From positions 1 through 39,349 of the IMG/VR virus record IMGVR_UViG_3300033150_000686: a stretch of DNA of 39,349 bases. One strand, 5' to 3'. The translations under genes were made by a program, and so were the position numbers. Source of the DNA: a virus. Positions 1-9,100 of the stretch are shown in pieces. How positions within the stretch are numbered: the first letter of the stretch is position 1; each line of letters opens with the position of its first letter. The notes beneath the pieces are model-generated. The model made no database searches. It worked only from the letters and a program-made list of their open reading frames with translations, and was not told the DNA's origin.

Positions 1-114
1 CGCCGTTATTACTGCTTGGTTATGTTATCTAATTGCTTTAGGTTTGTTTATTTCAGCTATTTGGGATAAAGGTAAGAAAGCTCGTACTGCAGGAGCGATG
101 GGATTTTTATTTGT
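1..114. repeat. Terminal direct repeat, left copy (assembly overlap of a circular genome)
   Basis: Bases 1-114 are identical to 39236-39349. A reading frame that begins at 39204 continues through the repeat and ends at 190, which fits a circular molecule cut arbitrarily inside a gene. The length is that of a typical k-mer overlap, so this need not be a physical terminal repeat. Confidence 0.95.
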
Positions 115-190
115 AGGTACGGTTTTATTAATAGTACAAATTCTGCCGTTTAATTGGCAGGTATTATATAATATAGGAGGTATAAAATGA
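1..190 (+). CDS. Small membrane protein, 3' part (gene continues from 39204)
   Basis: This is the C-terminal part of a 73-residue protein whose start is at 39204 across the circular join; codons here are in frame from base 2 and the stop TGA is 188-190. The whole protein has two hydrophobic segments (about residues 10-31 and 44-61) around a short basic loop (DKGKKAR), so it should be a two-pass inner-membrane protein. It lies in the rightward early operon and its stop overlaps the next start (ATGA at 187-190). No family recognised. Confidence 0.8.
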   Translation, partial: AVITAWLCYLIALGLFISAIWDKGKKARTAGAMGFLFVGTVLLIVQILPFNWQVLYNIGGIK

Positions 191-366
191 CATGGGATGA
201 AGCCAAAAAAATATTTGAAGAAGCTGTACAAAATATTACTGATCCTATGCAAAAAATAACCGCATTAAGAATATATAAAGAATTATTTGGCTTTGATGTG
301 ATAGCTAAACCTGTTTTTCATATTGAAACAAAACCTTTGAATGGAGAAAACGCTGGAAATAAATAA
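187..366 (+). CDS. Hypothetical 59-aa protein
   Basis: Starts at ATG 187 behind a strong ribosome site (AGGAGG at 176-181) and overlaps the previous stop by four bases, so translation is probably coupled. The product is short and mostly helical by composition, beginning MTWDEAKKIFEEAV. No motif, signal peptide or membrane segment is seen and no function is proposed. It is one of a run of tightly packed small genes in the rightward operon. Confidence 0.7.
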   Translation: MTWDEAKKIFEEAVQNITDPMQKITALRIYKELFGFDVIAKPVFHIETKPLNGENAGNK

Positions 367-592
367 ACGCTATATTAATATTTCATGGAATATAATATTA
401 GATAGAAACGAAGCCCGAAAATGTAAATTACAAAGGTTTTATACGGTTCTTGAAAGTTATGTGTATGAAGACAAAGAGCATCATTATTTAGTTTATGATG
501 TGTTCGGGCACCGCATTACCAATAAAAGAGAAGAAGAAAAAATAGTAAATTTATTTAAGGAGTATATAAATGCACATAGACAGATTTCATGA
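341..592 (+). CDS. Hypothetical 83-aa protein
   Basis: Overlaps the end of the preceding gene by 26 bases and the next gene by 23 bases. No clear Shine-Dalgarno precedes ATG 341, so it may rely on translational coupling. The product is rich in charged and aromatic residues, with a KREEEKIVNLFKEYI helix near the end. No family recognised. The overlap on both sides keeps confidence moderate. Confidence 0.55.
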   Translation: MEKTLEINKRYINISWNIILDRNEARKCKLQRFYTVLESYVYEDKEHHYLVYDVFGHRITNKREEEKIVNLFKEYINAHRQIS

Positions 593-947
593 ATTGGTTA
601 AAGAAATTGATAAACATTGCTTTAATATACTCGGCGATCGAGGCAGTGTTTACACACAGGAAACTGACAGGCTTTCTAATTTCAAGAATGCAGGACGAAT
701 GCTTGGCAAAACACCCGAAGAAGCCCTTTGGGGAATGGTGGTTAAGCACATCATTGCAGTACAAGACGCAATATTCGAGAAAAAGGACGTTCATCTAGCT
801 AAATGGCTTGAATGGATTGGGGATATAATAAATTATATGAAACTTTTATATGCCTTAAAAGTTGAAGAAAATGAATTATTTAATAAATCAGTTAATATAA
901 TGAAGCGATTAATGAAAAGTAGTATAAAAGGAAACATCGAGAAATGA
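570..947 (+). CDS. DUF1599-like (nucleotide-modification-associated domain 1) protein
   Basis: 125 aa, start ATG 570 behind AAGGAG. The pattern of an N-terminal helix, then RGSVYTQETDRLSNF, then GKTPEEALWGMVVKHIIAVQD and a final helical segment with EWIGDIINYMKLLYAL resembles the all-alpha phage family DUF1599 (Pfam calls it nucleotide modification associated domain 1). Members sit in phage nucleotide-metabolism gene sets and may be MazG-like. This assignment is from pattern memory. The gene belongs to the rightward operon and overlaps the next start by four bases. The reaction is unknown. Confidence 0.6.
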   Translation: MHIDRFHELVKEIDKHCFNILGDRGSVYTQETDRLSNFKNAGRMLGKTPEEALWGMVVKHIIAVQDAIFEKKDVHLAKWLEWIGDIINYMKLLYALKVEENELFNKSVNIMKRLMKSSIKGNIEK

Positions 948-1165
948 ATATAAGAAATATAGTTAAAAAATATTTAATAAAAAATAATTATGACGGCCTA
1001 TATAATCCGAAGTTAGGATGTAGCTGTAATATAGAAGAATTAATGGATTGTGAATGGATTGATCAAGAGAATTGTAAAGCTGGTTATTATATTCCTAAAG
1101 AAAAGTGGACGATCGAAGAAATAGAGGATAATTGCAATTACGTAATAGGCGATTTACATGAATAA
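944..1165 (+). CDS. Conserved phage-type small protein with clustered cysteines
   Basis: 73 aa, start overlaps the previous stop (ATGA). The layout VKKYLIKNNYDGLYNPKLGC, then CNIEELMDCEWIDQENCKAGY, is a pattern common in small phage proteins: a short amphipathic helix, an NYDGLY turn and four or five cysteines suited to metal binding or disulfides. Function is unknown. It is in the early rightward operon beside nucleotide-related genes. Confidence 0.7.
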   Translation: MNIRNIVKKYLIKNNYDGLYNPKLGCSCNIEELMDCEWIDQENCKAGYYIPKEKWTIEEIEDNCNYVIGDLHE

Positions 1166-1202
1166 AAATGTAAAATCTTTAGATAAAAATAGGTGATTTA
1201 TA

Positions 1203-1496
1203 ATGAAAAAGTCGATATTTAGTACAGACTGGCCTGAAAAAGCTTTAAAATATTTAATGAGCAGTCCATCAGAAAATTATAGAGAAAAAGCCGAATTATG
1301 CCATCAATACATAGATATATGTCCTTCGATTATAATTCATTTTGTATTATATTATATGAGTTTTATAACTGATTATCTCGGACGCCATTTAAACGATACC
1401 GAGTTCATGGATATTATTAATGAGCACGCCGAAACAATCAAACTATTAAGAAAAGTAATGGAAGAAACTCTTGAAGAAATGCAGGAGAACAATTAA
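1203..1496 (+). CDS. Hypothetical 97-aa helical protein
   Basis: Starts at ATG 1203 behind AGGTGATTTATA, a moderate ribosome site. The middle (CPSIIIHFVLYYMSFITDYL) is hydrophobic and could be one membrane-associated helix; the C-terminus is a charged helix rich in Glu. No family recognised. Same operon and direction as its neighbours. Confidence 0.65.
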   Translation: MKKSIFSTDWPEKALKYLMSSPSENYREKAELCHQYIDICPSIIIHFVLYYMSFITDYLGRHLNDTEFMDIINEHAETIKLLRKVMEETLEEMQENN

Positions 1497-1497
1497 A

Positions 1498-1779
1498 ATG
1501 TTTTTTCAGAGAATACCAATTAAAGGTAAATTTTACGTTAAATGTCCTTGTTGCAGGGGAATGCAATTACACGAAAATTGCATAATTTTTTCTGGTGGTC
1601 ATAAAGGGTGGGAATGCACAGAATGTACTTATTGCTGGCATAATGGATGGATACCATTTAAAGGATGGGTTAAATGGTGGTTTTTATGGTTATTCAAAGG
1701 AGTTAGAAATTGTAGCGATACTGAACATAACGGATTTTATTTTTTTAAGAAAAAATTAAAGAAAATTGAGTGGGAATAA
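1498..1779 (+). CDS. Zinc-ribbon protein, 93 aa
   Basis: ATG 1498 is preferred over an upstream ATG at 1471 because GCAGGAG lies at proper spacing before it. The protein has CPCC near residue 16 and CTECTYC near residue 44, a four-cysteine zinc-ribbon layout, followed by a very Trp-rich stretch (WIPFKGWVKWWFLWLFKG) and a basic tail. It may bind nucleic acid or protein; the Trp-rich segment could also insert in a membrane. Nothing more specific can be said. Confidence 0.7.
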   Translation: MFFQRIPIKGKFYVKCPCCRGMQLHENCIIFSGGHKGWECTECTYCWHNGWIPFKGWVKWWFLWLFKGVRNCSDTEHNGFYFFKKKLKKIEWE

Positions 1780-1782
1780 TTA

Positions 1783-2235
1783 ATGTTAATCCTTTCTATT
1801 GATATAGGGCTTGCCAAACCCAACGCTTATGCTTGTTTTTTGCATAATAAAACTTATACAAATCTTGAAAACGTAGGTGTCGAGGAAGGCATTTATGGTA
1901 TTGAAGATAAACTTTCTATGACCGACATTATTGTAACCGAAAAACCTTACTATAAGAGAAATATAAAAGTATACGGGGATTTTTGGTTTAATATTGGTAT
2001 TTTAGATGCCTTGTCTAAAGCATACGGATGCGATTTGATACTGGTTCGCCCGTATGATTGGAAAAATAAATTAAAATTAACAGCCAAACAAAAGCCCGAG
2101 GATAGACAAAAAACAATAGAATCTATTTTGTCTTTATACGGCTGGAAAGATCGTAAAGAATTAACTGAAGACGAAATTACGGCAATATTAATAGGGCATT
2201 ATTATATCACGGAACAAAAATGTCATCAAGGCTAA
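1783..2235 (+). CDS. RuvC-like Holliday junction resolvase (RNase H fold)
   Basis: 150 aa. The N-terminus LSIDIGLAKPNAYACF supplies the first-strand Asp (D7) of the RuvC/RNase H fold, VTEKPYY holds the second acidic residue (E53), and TEDEITAILIGHYY near residues 129-141 holds the C-terminal acidic pair. This matches phage RuvC-type resolvases, which cut branched DNA before packaging. It is the last gene of the rightward unit and overlaps the convergent leftward gene by 29 bases with no terminator visible between them. Fold is confident; exact substrate is inferred. Confidence 0.8.
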   Translation: MLILSIDIGLAKPNAYACFLHNKTYTNLENVGVEEGIYGIEDKLSMTDIIVTEKPYYKRNIKVYGDFWFNIGILDALSKAYGCDLILVRPYDWKNKLKLTAKQKPEDRQKTIESILSLYGWKDRKELTEDEITAILIGHYYITEQKCHQG

Positions 2236-5200
2236 TTTCTTGTGGGCCATATTCAGTATTAACAATAAATATGGTTTTCCCGCCAAGTTGCTTTATTCCT
2301 GTTGCGATCTCCCTTAAATATTCTTCCATTCTTTCTTTAACTTCATTAAAACGTGGTGATTCCCTAAAATCTTGCAATAATTCCATTGTATGTCTATAAT
2401 CTTCAGAAATTTTATTATAAGCATCTATACTGATGGTTGTTATACCATCTTTCAATGAAAACTTTATTGGAATACCTAGTTGACCCTCTAAATATTTAAC
2501 CCTATTAATAGCATGTATATACCATTCTGCTACATCTTCATATTTTAGAAACGGCGGGCGCAATTTTGTAGGCTCATATTTAACGCCTACTTCTTTTATT
2601 TCCTTCAATTTAGCTGGTGGGATGTTTTCCTTTGTTATAGCGGCGGGTGTTAACTCTAATTCTGCTCCTTTAACTATAACTTTCATTGATTTTGTATTTG
2701 AAGTGATAGGAATTAAAAGTTGTCCACCTGGTAATCCTTGAATAATGTCAAGAGCTCGGCGTTGCATGGTTAAAATAGCCTGGCCGTTCTTATATCTAAC
2801 TCCTAAATCTAATGCTTTCCTGAACCAATCTTGGTTTAATATCTCTTTAGGTATCATAGCTACCCAAATAGGTGCATCGACTCTCTCTGGAAAAGCGGTT
2901 CCTTTACCTCTATACGGTACAGGATAAGGAAATGTTTTATATCCGGTAGCAGATAAAGCAGATTTAAAGAGGGGATTAAGCATGCTAAATATTTTGCCTA
3001 AATATTCGCCCGTAGTTTTAAAGTCTAATAATCTATAAGGCAAAGGTAACGAAACTGTTACGTAACCGCTTTCAGTAGGTATAGCAATGTCTGAATGTTT
3101 ATTTATATACTCACGTTCGAATTTAGTTTCGGGAATTCCAATGAGTTGCTGAACGTCGGCGTATCCCGAGCCGATTTGTTTTAATTTATACGTCTTAAAT
3201 CCAAATTTAACCATATCAGGAATAACATGATACCACCATCTAAAGAACGGGAAGAACATTCCCCATTTTCTCATTTTAGCTGGAATATCGCTGTAACGAT
3301 ACATATATTTGTACGTAACATCGGGGCCGATCTCCCGTAAGGTTTTTAAAACCAAATCTTCGGTTAATGGGATACCTTTCTTAACTGCTGCTTGTAATGC
3401 TTCTTCAGTAGCATGAAGAGCCAAACCAACCCTGAAAGCGCCGTCTAAGCTGTCGGCTAATTTACTTGGTGTTCGCCATATTTTAGCCATTGTGGAAGAT
3501 AGCTTACCTTGCTCAAAAGTTTCTCTTATAAACCTCATTAATACGTCAGCTCTATTACCTGAAATTAGCTCTGCTATACCTCTTGGAATACCAGCTTTCT
3601 GAGCTTCTTCGAGCAATTTTTCTGCACTTATACGTATCTTCTGACCACCAGCACGAAATACAATATCGCCTTCTTTTGTCATTACTTTAGCGCCTTGTAT
3701 AACCCTCGGCGGTATAAGCGGTGCTGGAACACCTGCCCGATATAACTGAAAAAAGTCAGTTCCAAAATATTTAAACCACCATCTTGGGTTCCATGAAGTT
3801 ACTGCCCCCATGAACGGGCGTTGCATTTTCATTAATAACTTGTATAAATAATCAGCGTCATTTGTTCCTAATTGAATTGTATCACGTAAAATAGGGTAAA
3901 TTTCTTTCGGTACAAGATAAACAGTAACATTTGTAGTAGCACCGAGAATTTTTTTACTTCCAGGCTGGCTTAATAATTTGAATATCTTATCGGAAACTTC
4001 TTCTATTGTTTTGTCAGTTAATCCATCTTCGGCGACTTTATCTATAATTTCTTTTGCTATTTTCTTTGTCTTGCCACTTAATTTATTATAGTTTGCACCG
4101 AGTTCTTTTATGAAGAACCGTAACCGGTTATTAGGGAAATATAACTTATAGTTATTTAAAACGCCTTTATAGGCTTTATTTTTCATAACAGCTTTCAGCT
4201 CATTGGTAGATTTGATAGTAAGCTTTCCGCTTTTTATTCCTTTTTCAATTGCTTCGGCGTTTTCTAATAATTTCGTTAGTCCTTTGTAGTGTGGTGTAAC
4301 TCTTACCACATCTGGCAAACTACGCAGTATCTTTTCACCTTCCGCTTGTAACCATACATTAATAGCATCGTTAGCATCTAAAAGCAATGCCTTGAAAACA
4401 TTGTATTCGGCGGGGTTGGTTATTTTGTCGTTATAAAGAATTGCTTTCTCAAATTCTTGAAATACGTCTTTTGTTCTCGCATATTGCGATGTCTTTTTAG
4501 ATGGCTTAAAAGCATAATAAATACCTTCATAACTGCCTTCTTTTCCTTTTATACGGCGAGGGAAATATTTTACTTTGTCTTCTGGAATAAAGCGGTAAGC
4601 TTCACTTGCTTTTTTAATTTCCTTTATTTCATCCTGAACTTTTCTTAAAGCTTCGGCGGTTTGCTTTGAGAAAATCCCTTCATTAACTCCCCGTTCTATC
4701 GAATCCTTAATGAACTGACGATTATCAATAAAATTAATATATTTAGATACGTGTTTATCATCTATTCCTATAACTTTTTTAACGTTTTCTGGCGTGAAAA
4801 ATTCGTCTAAATTATCATATTTTCTTAATATTCCACGCCCGCCTTTATTTACAAACCAATCTTCGTACTGTTTCATACCTTTTTCTAATTGCCTTAAATC
4901 AAACTTTTTACCAGCCTTACGGGCGTCTTCTGATGCTAATTTTATAACAGGGTCAAGGTCTTTCGTTATTTTTATTTTCTTATAAACAGCTTCAGCCTGC
5001 TTTTGAACCATCGGCTTTTCGAAAGCCTTTACTGTTTCGGGTTTGATATTAAACCACCGCATAAACCAATGAGTACCTGGATAATTCCACAATAATTTAA
5101 CTGCTTTTTGCCCGAACTTAGTTCCTTTTAATGCTTTAGAGGTTAACTTCATTCCAGCCGAAACGCCCGTTAGTTCCATAGGAGTAGGCATAAGAATATC

Positions 5201-6118
5201 ACCTATAAGACCAAGACTACCACGAAATTGCCATTCTTGAGTTCCTTTAATGGCACCTTCCATAAAGGCGGCTTGCAAGGAAGGTTCTCTAACTTCACCA
5301 CCATGCCTTCCCAGTATATAAACTTTTTTACCCTGTAACGCTTGTAAGCTATCATCAATTGTCTGTTTAAATATTCTTTGTATTTTTGTATTGCCTTCGG
5401 CATCGGGCGTCTTAAGATAGTCCATTAATTCGGTAACAGTAATCTGGGTAGGGATGGTAAAATATTTAGGTCTAACCTTTTTGCCTTTTTTAATTTCACC
5501 AGTTTTAATCTTTATGGCTATTTTTACTTTATCTAAATCTTCTGGACGGCGGGAAAAATAAGAAAGATGATCTTCGATAGTCAATCTACCCTTGCGGGGT
5601 ACATCCATATAATAGTCTATAGCTATATCATCGTCAGTTGCTTTTTCGAATGCTTTGGCAGAAACAGGCGGAAGTTTTATTTTACCATCATTAACTAATT
5701 CTCTAACGAAATTCTTCTTTTCGAGTTCTAATAAAGTAAGAAATTCACCAGTAGCTATTTCGGGCGTCCGTAAAAACTGCCAGAAACCCTTTAATATTCC
5801 GCCCGCATTTTCGATAGAAGTAAGCTGTTCTTGGGTCTTTGTTTGCTTGCCATAGACGTCAAATATAAAACTCGCTATTTCTCTTTGTATTTCTTCTGAG
5901 GGTTGAGATTTGCCAAATACCGATTCAGCTAACTCGCGTTGTGTGGTTTCCGATGTTTTTTCTGTAGTAAGTCCTGCTTGAGTAGATAGAAATCCACCAA
6001 ATACTAATTCAGCTAATTCCTTTTCTGGATTTATAATATTCTCTCTTGGCTTAGGTTCTTTTTGTTTTGATGAAACGCCCAACACTAATTCTGCTAACTC
6101 TCTTTCTACATCGCTCAT
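2207..6118 (-). CDS. Giant 1303-aa virion/ejection protein with N-terminal repeats
   Basis: Largest gene, last in the late operon; start ATG at 6118 behind AAGGAATTCAA. Residues 5-14, 32-41, 60-69 and 78-87 carry four copies of a short motif of form [EQ][RK]E[LI]AE.VFG, followed by a long, mostly helical body. Around residue 777 TSWNPRWWFKYFGTD and around residue 961 FFPFFRWWYHVIPD resemble signatures of the large polyvalent-protein domain (LPD38-like) found in big phage virion proteins. Size, position after two other Ala/Gln-rich proteins and P22/T7-style gene order suggest an internal virion protein ejected into the host. No lytic transglycosylase motif was recognised. Confidence 0.75.
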   Translation of the reverse strand: MSDVERELAELVLGVSSKQKEPKPRENIINPEKELAELVFGGFLSTQAGLTTEKTSETTQRELAESVFGKSQPSEEIQREIASFIFDVYGKQTKTQEQLTSIENAGGILKGFWQFLRTPEIATGEFLTLLELEKKNFVRELVNDGKIKLPPVSAKAFEKATDDDIAIDYYMDVPRKGRLTIEDHLSYFSRRPEDLDKVKIAIKIKTGEIKKGKKVRPKYFTIPTQITVTELMDYLKTPDAEGNTKIQRIFKQTIDDSLQALQGKKVYILGRHGGEVREPSLQAAFMEGAIKGTQEWQFRGSLGLIGDILMPTPMELTGVSAGMKLTSKALKGTKFGQKAVKLLWNYPGTHWFMRWFNIKPETVKAFEKPMVQKQAEAVYKKIKITKDLDPVIKLASEDARKAGKKFDLRQLEKGMKQYEDWFVNKGGRGILRKYDNLDEFFTPENVKKVIGIDDKHVSKYINFIDNRQFIKDSIERGVNEGIFSKQTAEALRKVQDEIKEIKKASEAYRFIPEDKVKYFPRRIKGKEGSYEGIYYAFKPSKKTSQYARTKDVFQEFEKAILYNDKITNPAEYNVFKALLLDANDAINVWLQAEGEKILRSLPDVVRVTPHYKGLTKLLENAEAIEKGIKSGKLTIKSTNELKAVMKNKAYKGVLNNYKLYFPNNRLRFFIKELGANYNKLSGKTKKIAKEIIDKVAEDGLTDKTIEEVSDKIFKLLSQPGSKKILGATTNVTVYLVPKEIYPILRDTIQLGTNDADYLYKLLMKMQRPFMGAVTSWNPRWWFKYFGTDFFQLYRAGVPAPLIPPRVIQGAKVMTKEGDIVFRAGGQKIRISAEKLLEEAQKAGIPRGIAELISGNRADVLMRFIRETFEQGKLSSTMAKIWRTPSKLADSLDGAFRVGLALHATEEALQAAVKKGIPLTEDLVLKTLREIGPDVTYKYMYRYSDIPAKMRKWGMFFPFFRWWYHVIPDMVKFGFKTYKLKQIGSGYADVQQLIGIPETKFEREYINKHSDIAIPTESGYVTVSLPLPYRLLDFKTTGEYLGKIFSMLNPLFKSALSATGYKTFPYPVPYRGKGTAFPERVDAPIWVAMIPKEILNQDWFRKALDLGVRYKNGQAILTMQRRALDIIQGLPGGQLLIPITSNTKSMKVIVKGAELELTPAAITKENIPPAKLKEIKEVGVKYEPTKLRPPFLKYEDVAEWYIHAINRVKYLEGQLGIPIKFSLKDGITTISIDAYNKISEDYRHTMELLQDFRESPRFNEVKERMEEYLREIATGIKQLGGKTIFIVNTEYGPQEISLDDIFVP

Positions 6119-6127
6119 TTGAATTCC

Positions 6128-7678
6128 TTACTTCCAGAATTTAAGTTTCTTAATGTATTCCCAGCCCGTTTCTAACATTTGTCTGAATTTACCACTTCTT
6201 TCAAGTTTGTCCATTTCTTCTGCGAGTTTTTTGACATCTTCTTCTTTAATTCCTTCTGGGTATTGTGGTTTTCGAGACTTTGGTTTAGTGGTTTTGGCAG
6301 AAGATTTCTGAGATTCAGGAATTGTTTTCTTTTTTGTAGATGATGGTGGTGAGCCGTAAAATAAACTCATCCGCTTTACGGCTTCATTAAGAGCCCCAAT
6401 ATTAGGAAAATCAAGACCAAATTTATCCCTAAGTTCCTGTAGTAATGCATCGGGATTTGTAAGCTTCGGATTGCGAGGATCGCTTAAATCATAATACTTA
6501 GCTATTGTTTCTCTTACTGCTTTAAAAGTATCATCAGAAACAGCGTAACCAAATTCACCACCAAGTGCCGCTTTTCTTTCTTCTTCTAGTGCTTTAATGA
6601 CTTTTTGTCTGACAATTGGGTCATCAATATCACTTTTTGCCCGTTTGATTGCTACATTCAATTCAGCAAGATATTGAGCATTATAAGTTTGGAGTTGTTC
6701 TGCAGTTAGATTCGATAATGCTATGTCAGCATATCCTGCTTTTGCTTTAGCTAGTTTAACAGCATCATTAAGATACCCTCGTGAAAAATTAAAAGCCATT
6801 TCGGCTCTATCCATTTTTTCTTTCTTAGCTTTTTCGTATTTTTCTTGTCTAGCTTTATATATAGAAAGATAATCATCAATCCATTCATCTACTTCATCTA
6901 CAAAATCTTTCCATTCGCCTTCTTTGTGTCCTTCAGCTATACCCAAAACAATATCTTCTATTAATTTTTCGTCATATAAGCTTGGGAAACTTTGCTTTAC
7001 TTTATTCTTAACGCCTCTCAAAAATCTTTCATTAACTTTTAATGCACCTGGTTTAGGAGTTGGCTTTACTACAAATCTTCGTTCTGTAACAGTTTCAGTT
7101 TTCGGTACTGGTATCGGCCCGCTCACTTCTGGCGGAGGTGCTGGTGTTTCTTCTTCAGGAATAGCTCCAGTTTTCGGTATATTATAACCAAACTGCTCGA
7201 CTGCTCCTGGAATGTTCCCATAAGCATAATTAATAAAAGGTGTTATATCAATTTCTTGCCCTAATACATCTGCCAGGCTACCCATTGTAACGCCACTCTC
7301 TAAAGCCGCCTGTCCTAATCCCCACTGTAAGCCTGCAATCTCATACGGAAATAATGTCTGCCCTCTTAAAAGATTCCAAAGTGATGTTGCAACTTGAGCT
7401 TTTTGTGCTGCTATTTGGTTCTGCAATTGTTCGGCCAAAAATTGATTTTGTATTTGTCGGGCTTTTTCCTGTGATTCCCACAATTTTGCCTGAGCGTCTA
7501 CCATTTTTTTATAAGCGCTCGCCCGTTCTCTTTCTAATTCTAATCTTTGTTTTTCTAATTCTTGCTGTCTTTGAAACTGATACATATTAGCAAACATACC
7601 AAGCCCTTGCTGTAGTCCTGAAACTATTCCACTAAGGGCGGTCGTTAAACTAACATTCGGATCATAAGATATTGCCAT
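6128..7678 (-). CDS. Candidate internal virion (ejection) protein, 516 aa
   Basis: Starts at ATG 7678 behind AGGAGGGATAAAA. An N-terminal hydrophobic segment (residues 10-33) is followed by a long Gln/Glu/Arg coiled coil (about 34-90), a Pro-rich linker (TPAPPPEVSGPIPVPK near 178) and more helical sequence ending in a basic tail with a Trp/Lys terminus. This architecture is typical of podovirus ejection proteins that form a channel through the cell envelope. The assignment rests on composition and on its place between the 376-aa and 1303-aa proteins; no named domain is visible. Confidence 0.65.
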   Translation of the reverse strand: MAISYDPNVSLTTALSGIVSGLQQGLGMFANMYQFQRQQELEKQRLELERERASAYKKMVDAQAKLWESQEKARQIQNQFLAEQLQNQIAAQKAQVATSLWNLLRGQTLFPYEIAGLQWGLGQAALESGVTMGSLADVLGQEIDITPFINYAYGNIPGAVEQFGYNIPKTGAIPEEETPAPPPEVSGPIPVPKTETVTERRFVVKPTPKPGALKVNERFLRGVKNKVKQSFPSLYDEKLIEDIVLGIAEGHKEGEWKDFVDEVDEWIDDYLSIYKARQEKYEKAKKEKMDRAEMAFNFSRGYLNDAVKLAKAKAGYADIALSNLTAEQLQTYNAQYLAELNVAIKRAKSDIDDPIVRQKVIKALEEERKAALGGEFGYAVSDDTFKAVRETIAKYYDLSDPRNPKLTNPDALLQELRDKFGLDFPNIGALNEAVKRMSLFYGSPPSSTKKKTIPESQKSSAKTTKPKSRKPQYPEGIKEEDVKKLAEEMDKLERSGKFRQMLETGWEYIKKLKFWK

Positions 7679-7690
7679 TTTTATCCCTCC

Positions 7691-8821
7691 TTAAAAACCA
7701 TAAACAGAGCCTAATGTCACTCCGTACGGGGAAAAAGCACCTGGATAAGTCGGAATAGGTGCTGAATAAGTCGTCGGTAATGTTCTATACGGTTGTGTAG
7801 TATAACCTGTCTGTTGCTGTTCTCTGCCACCGAATATTCCAGAAGTTCCGAAACCAGCAGCCATTAATAATGGATTTCCAGTTAAAGCGCCCGCTAATCC
7901 CATTGCTGGTCCCGCTATTTTACCTAATCCTCCGATTATCTGTGAAATCCCACTCGGCGCATAAGCTGGTAGTCCATAAGAAGCATTAATCGCCTGAGCT
8001 GCTGCTAATTGGTTAGCTATATTCTGTTGTTGTATTCCAGTAAGAGTCTTTCCTAAATCCTGCCAGCCACCAGCTACTCCCATAAGTCCACTTAATCTGG
8101 CTTGCTGAGCACCTAAGTTATATTGAGCTTGAGCTAATTGATTAGCTATGTTTTGTTGTTGTATTCCAGCTAACGTTTGACCTAATCCTTGGTATCCGCT
8201 GGCTATTCCCATAATCCCACTTAATGCAGCTTGGCGTTCTGCTAACTGTTGTTGTGGTATAAACTGAGCAGCGCCATACTGTCTCTGTAAAGCTCTTTGA
8301 TAAGCATCATAAGCCTGTTGCTGTAACAAATTAGAAAGTGAAGAAGTGGCACGTCCCGTCATTCGTTCAGCTGCACTTCCCCGCAAAAGCCCTTTGGTCG
8401 CCGCCTGAGTTGCTACTTGAGGTAATACATCTCTTTGGAAACTTTCCAAAGCAGCTTGCTGATACTGCTGATATGGAGACCCCGCTACATAAGGATTAAT
8501 TCCTCGCCCACTTAATATATCTTGCCAGTACTGACTGGCAGCCTGATTTAAAGAACCTTGTCCTATTCCACCTACTACTTCTCTAGCTTGTCCTAATAAA
8601 TTTTCGATAGATGGTGTATAACCAAAAGTTACTGATGGAAGTTCTAAAGGACTTACTCCTATTCCTTGAGCAGACAGTCCCGCCTGTGTTAAAAGTCCTT
8701 CAATTGTAGGTGTGTATCCAAATGATAATCCTGGCGACTGCAGTATATTCTGATATGCCGTTAATGATTCTTGACTTCCTAAGTATTCAGGCTTTATCTT
8801 CTCCTTTTTCCAGAAGCTCAT
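7691..8821 (-). CDS. Candidate ejection protein rich in Ala/Gln/Gly with internal duplications, 376 aa
   Basis: Start ATG 8821 behind AGGAGTAAATAAG. Two families of internal repeats are visible: FGYTPTIEGLL and FGYTPSIENLL in the first 75 residues, and LSGIMGIASGYQGLGQTLAG / LSGLMGVAGGWQDLGKTLTG, each followed by IQQQNIANQLA, in the middle. The C-terminus is Gly/Pro/Tyr rich after a hydrophobic patch. Such Ala/Gln-rich amphipathic proteins are typical first members of podovirus ejection-protein trios, upstream of the two larger ones as here. No enzymatic motif. Confidence 0.65.
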   Translation of the reverse strand: MSFWKKEKIKPEYLGSQESLTAYQNILQSPGLSFGYTPTIEGLLTQAGLSAQGIGVSPLELPSVTFGYTPSIENLLGQAREVVGGIGQGSLNQAASQYWQDILSGRGINPYVAGSPYQQYQQAALESFQRDVLPQVATQAATKGLLRGSAAERMTGRATSSLSNLLQQQAYDAYQRALQRQYGAAQFIPQQQLAERQAALSGIMGIASGYQGLGQTLAGIQQQNIANQLAQAQYNLGAQQARLSGLMGVAGGWQDLGKTLTGIQQQNIANQLAAAQAINASYGLPAYAPSGISQIIGGLGKIAGPAMGLAGALTGNPLLMAAGFGTSGIFGGREQQQTGYTTQPYRTLPTTYSAPIPTYPGAFSPYGVTLGSVYGF

Positions 8822-8822
8822 C

Positions 8823-9092
8823 TTATTTACTCCTTTCGAGAATTATATCTAATTTACGGTTTATTTCGTCAATTTCACGCCGTATATACTGAATTTCAGT
8901 GGTTATAGCGGCGTTTGATTCTTTAAGTTCTTGTACTTTCTCTTGATTGGCACGAGCCATAGCTTGTATATCATTTATGCGGTCAGCCTGAGAGGTTCGA
9001 ATAACCCCTAAAGATAGGCTGACCGAAGCTATAACGACAGAAACTATGATTGCAATCCATCTAATCGCTATTTTGCCGTTGCCGTTTGACAT
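8823..9092 (-). CDS. Membrane-anchored coiled-coil protein, 89 aa
   Basis: ATG at 9092 is preferred over GTG at 9098 because TAGGAG abuts the GTG but is well spaced from the ATG. One transmembrane helix near residues 9-30 (WIAIIVSVVIASVSLSLGVI) is followed by a long charged coiled coil ending near the C-terminus. The shape fits an inner-membrane spanin-like subunit or a holin partner. It lies just beyond the lysis cassette and before the ejection proteins. The role is inferred from topology only. Confidence 0.65.
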   Translation of the reverse strand: MSNGNGKIAIRWIAIIVSVVIASVSLSLGVIRTSQADRINDIQAMARANQEKVQELKESNAAITTEIQYIRREIDEINRKLDIILERSK

Positions 9093-9100
9093 ATGCACTC

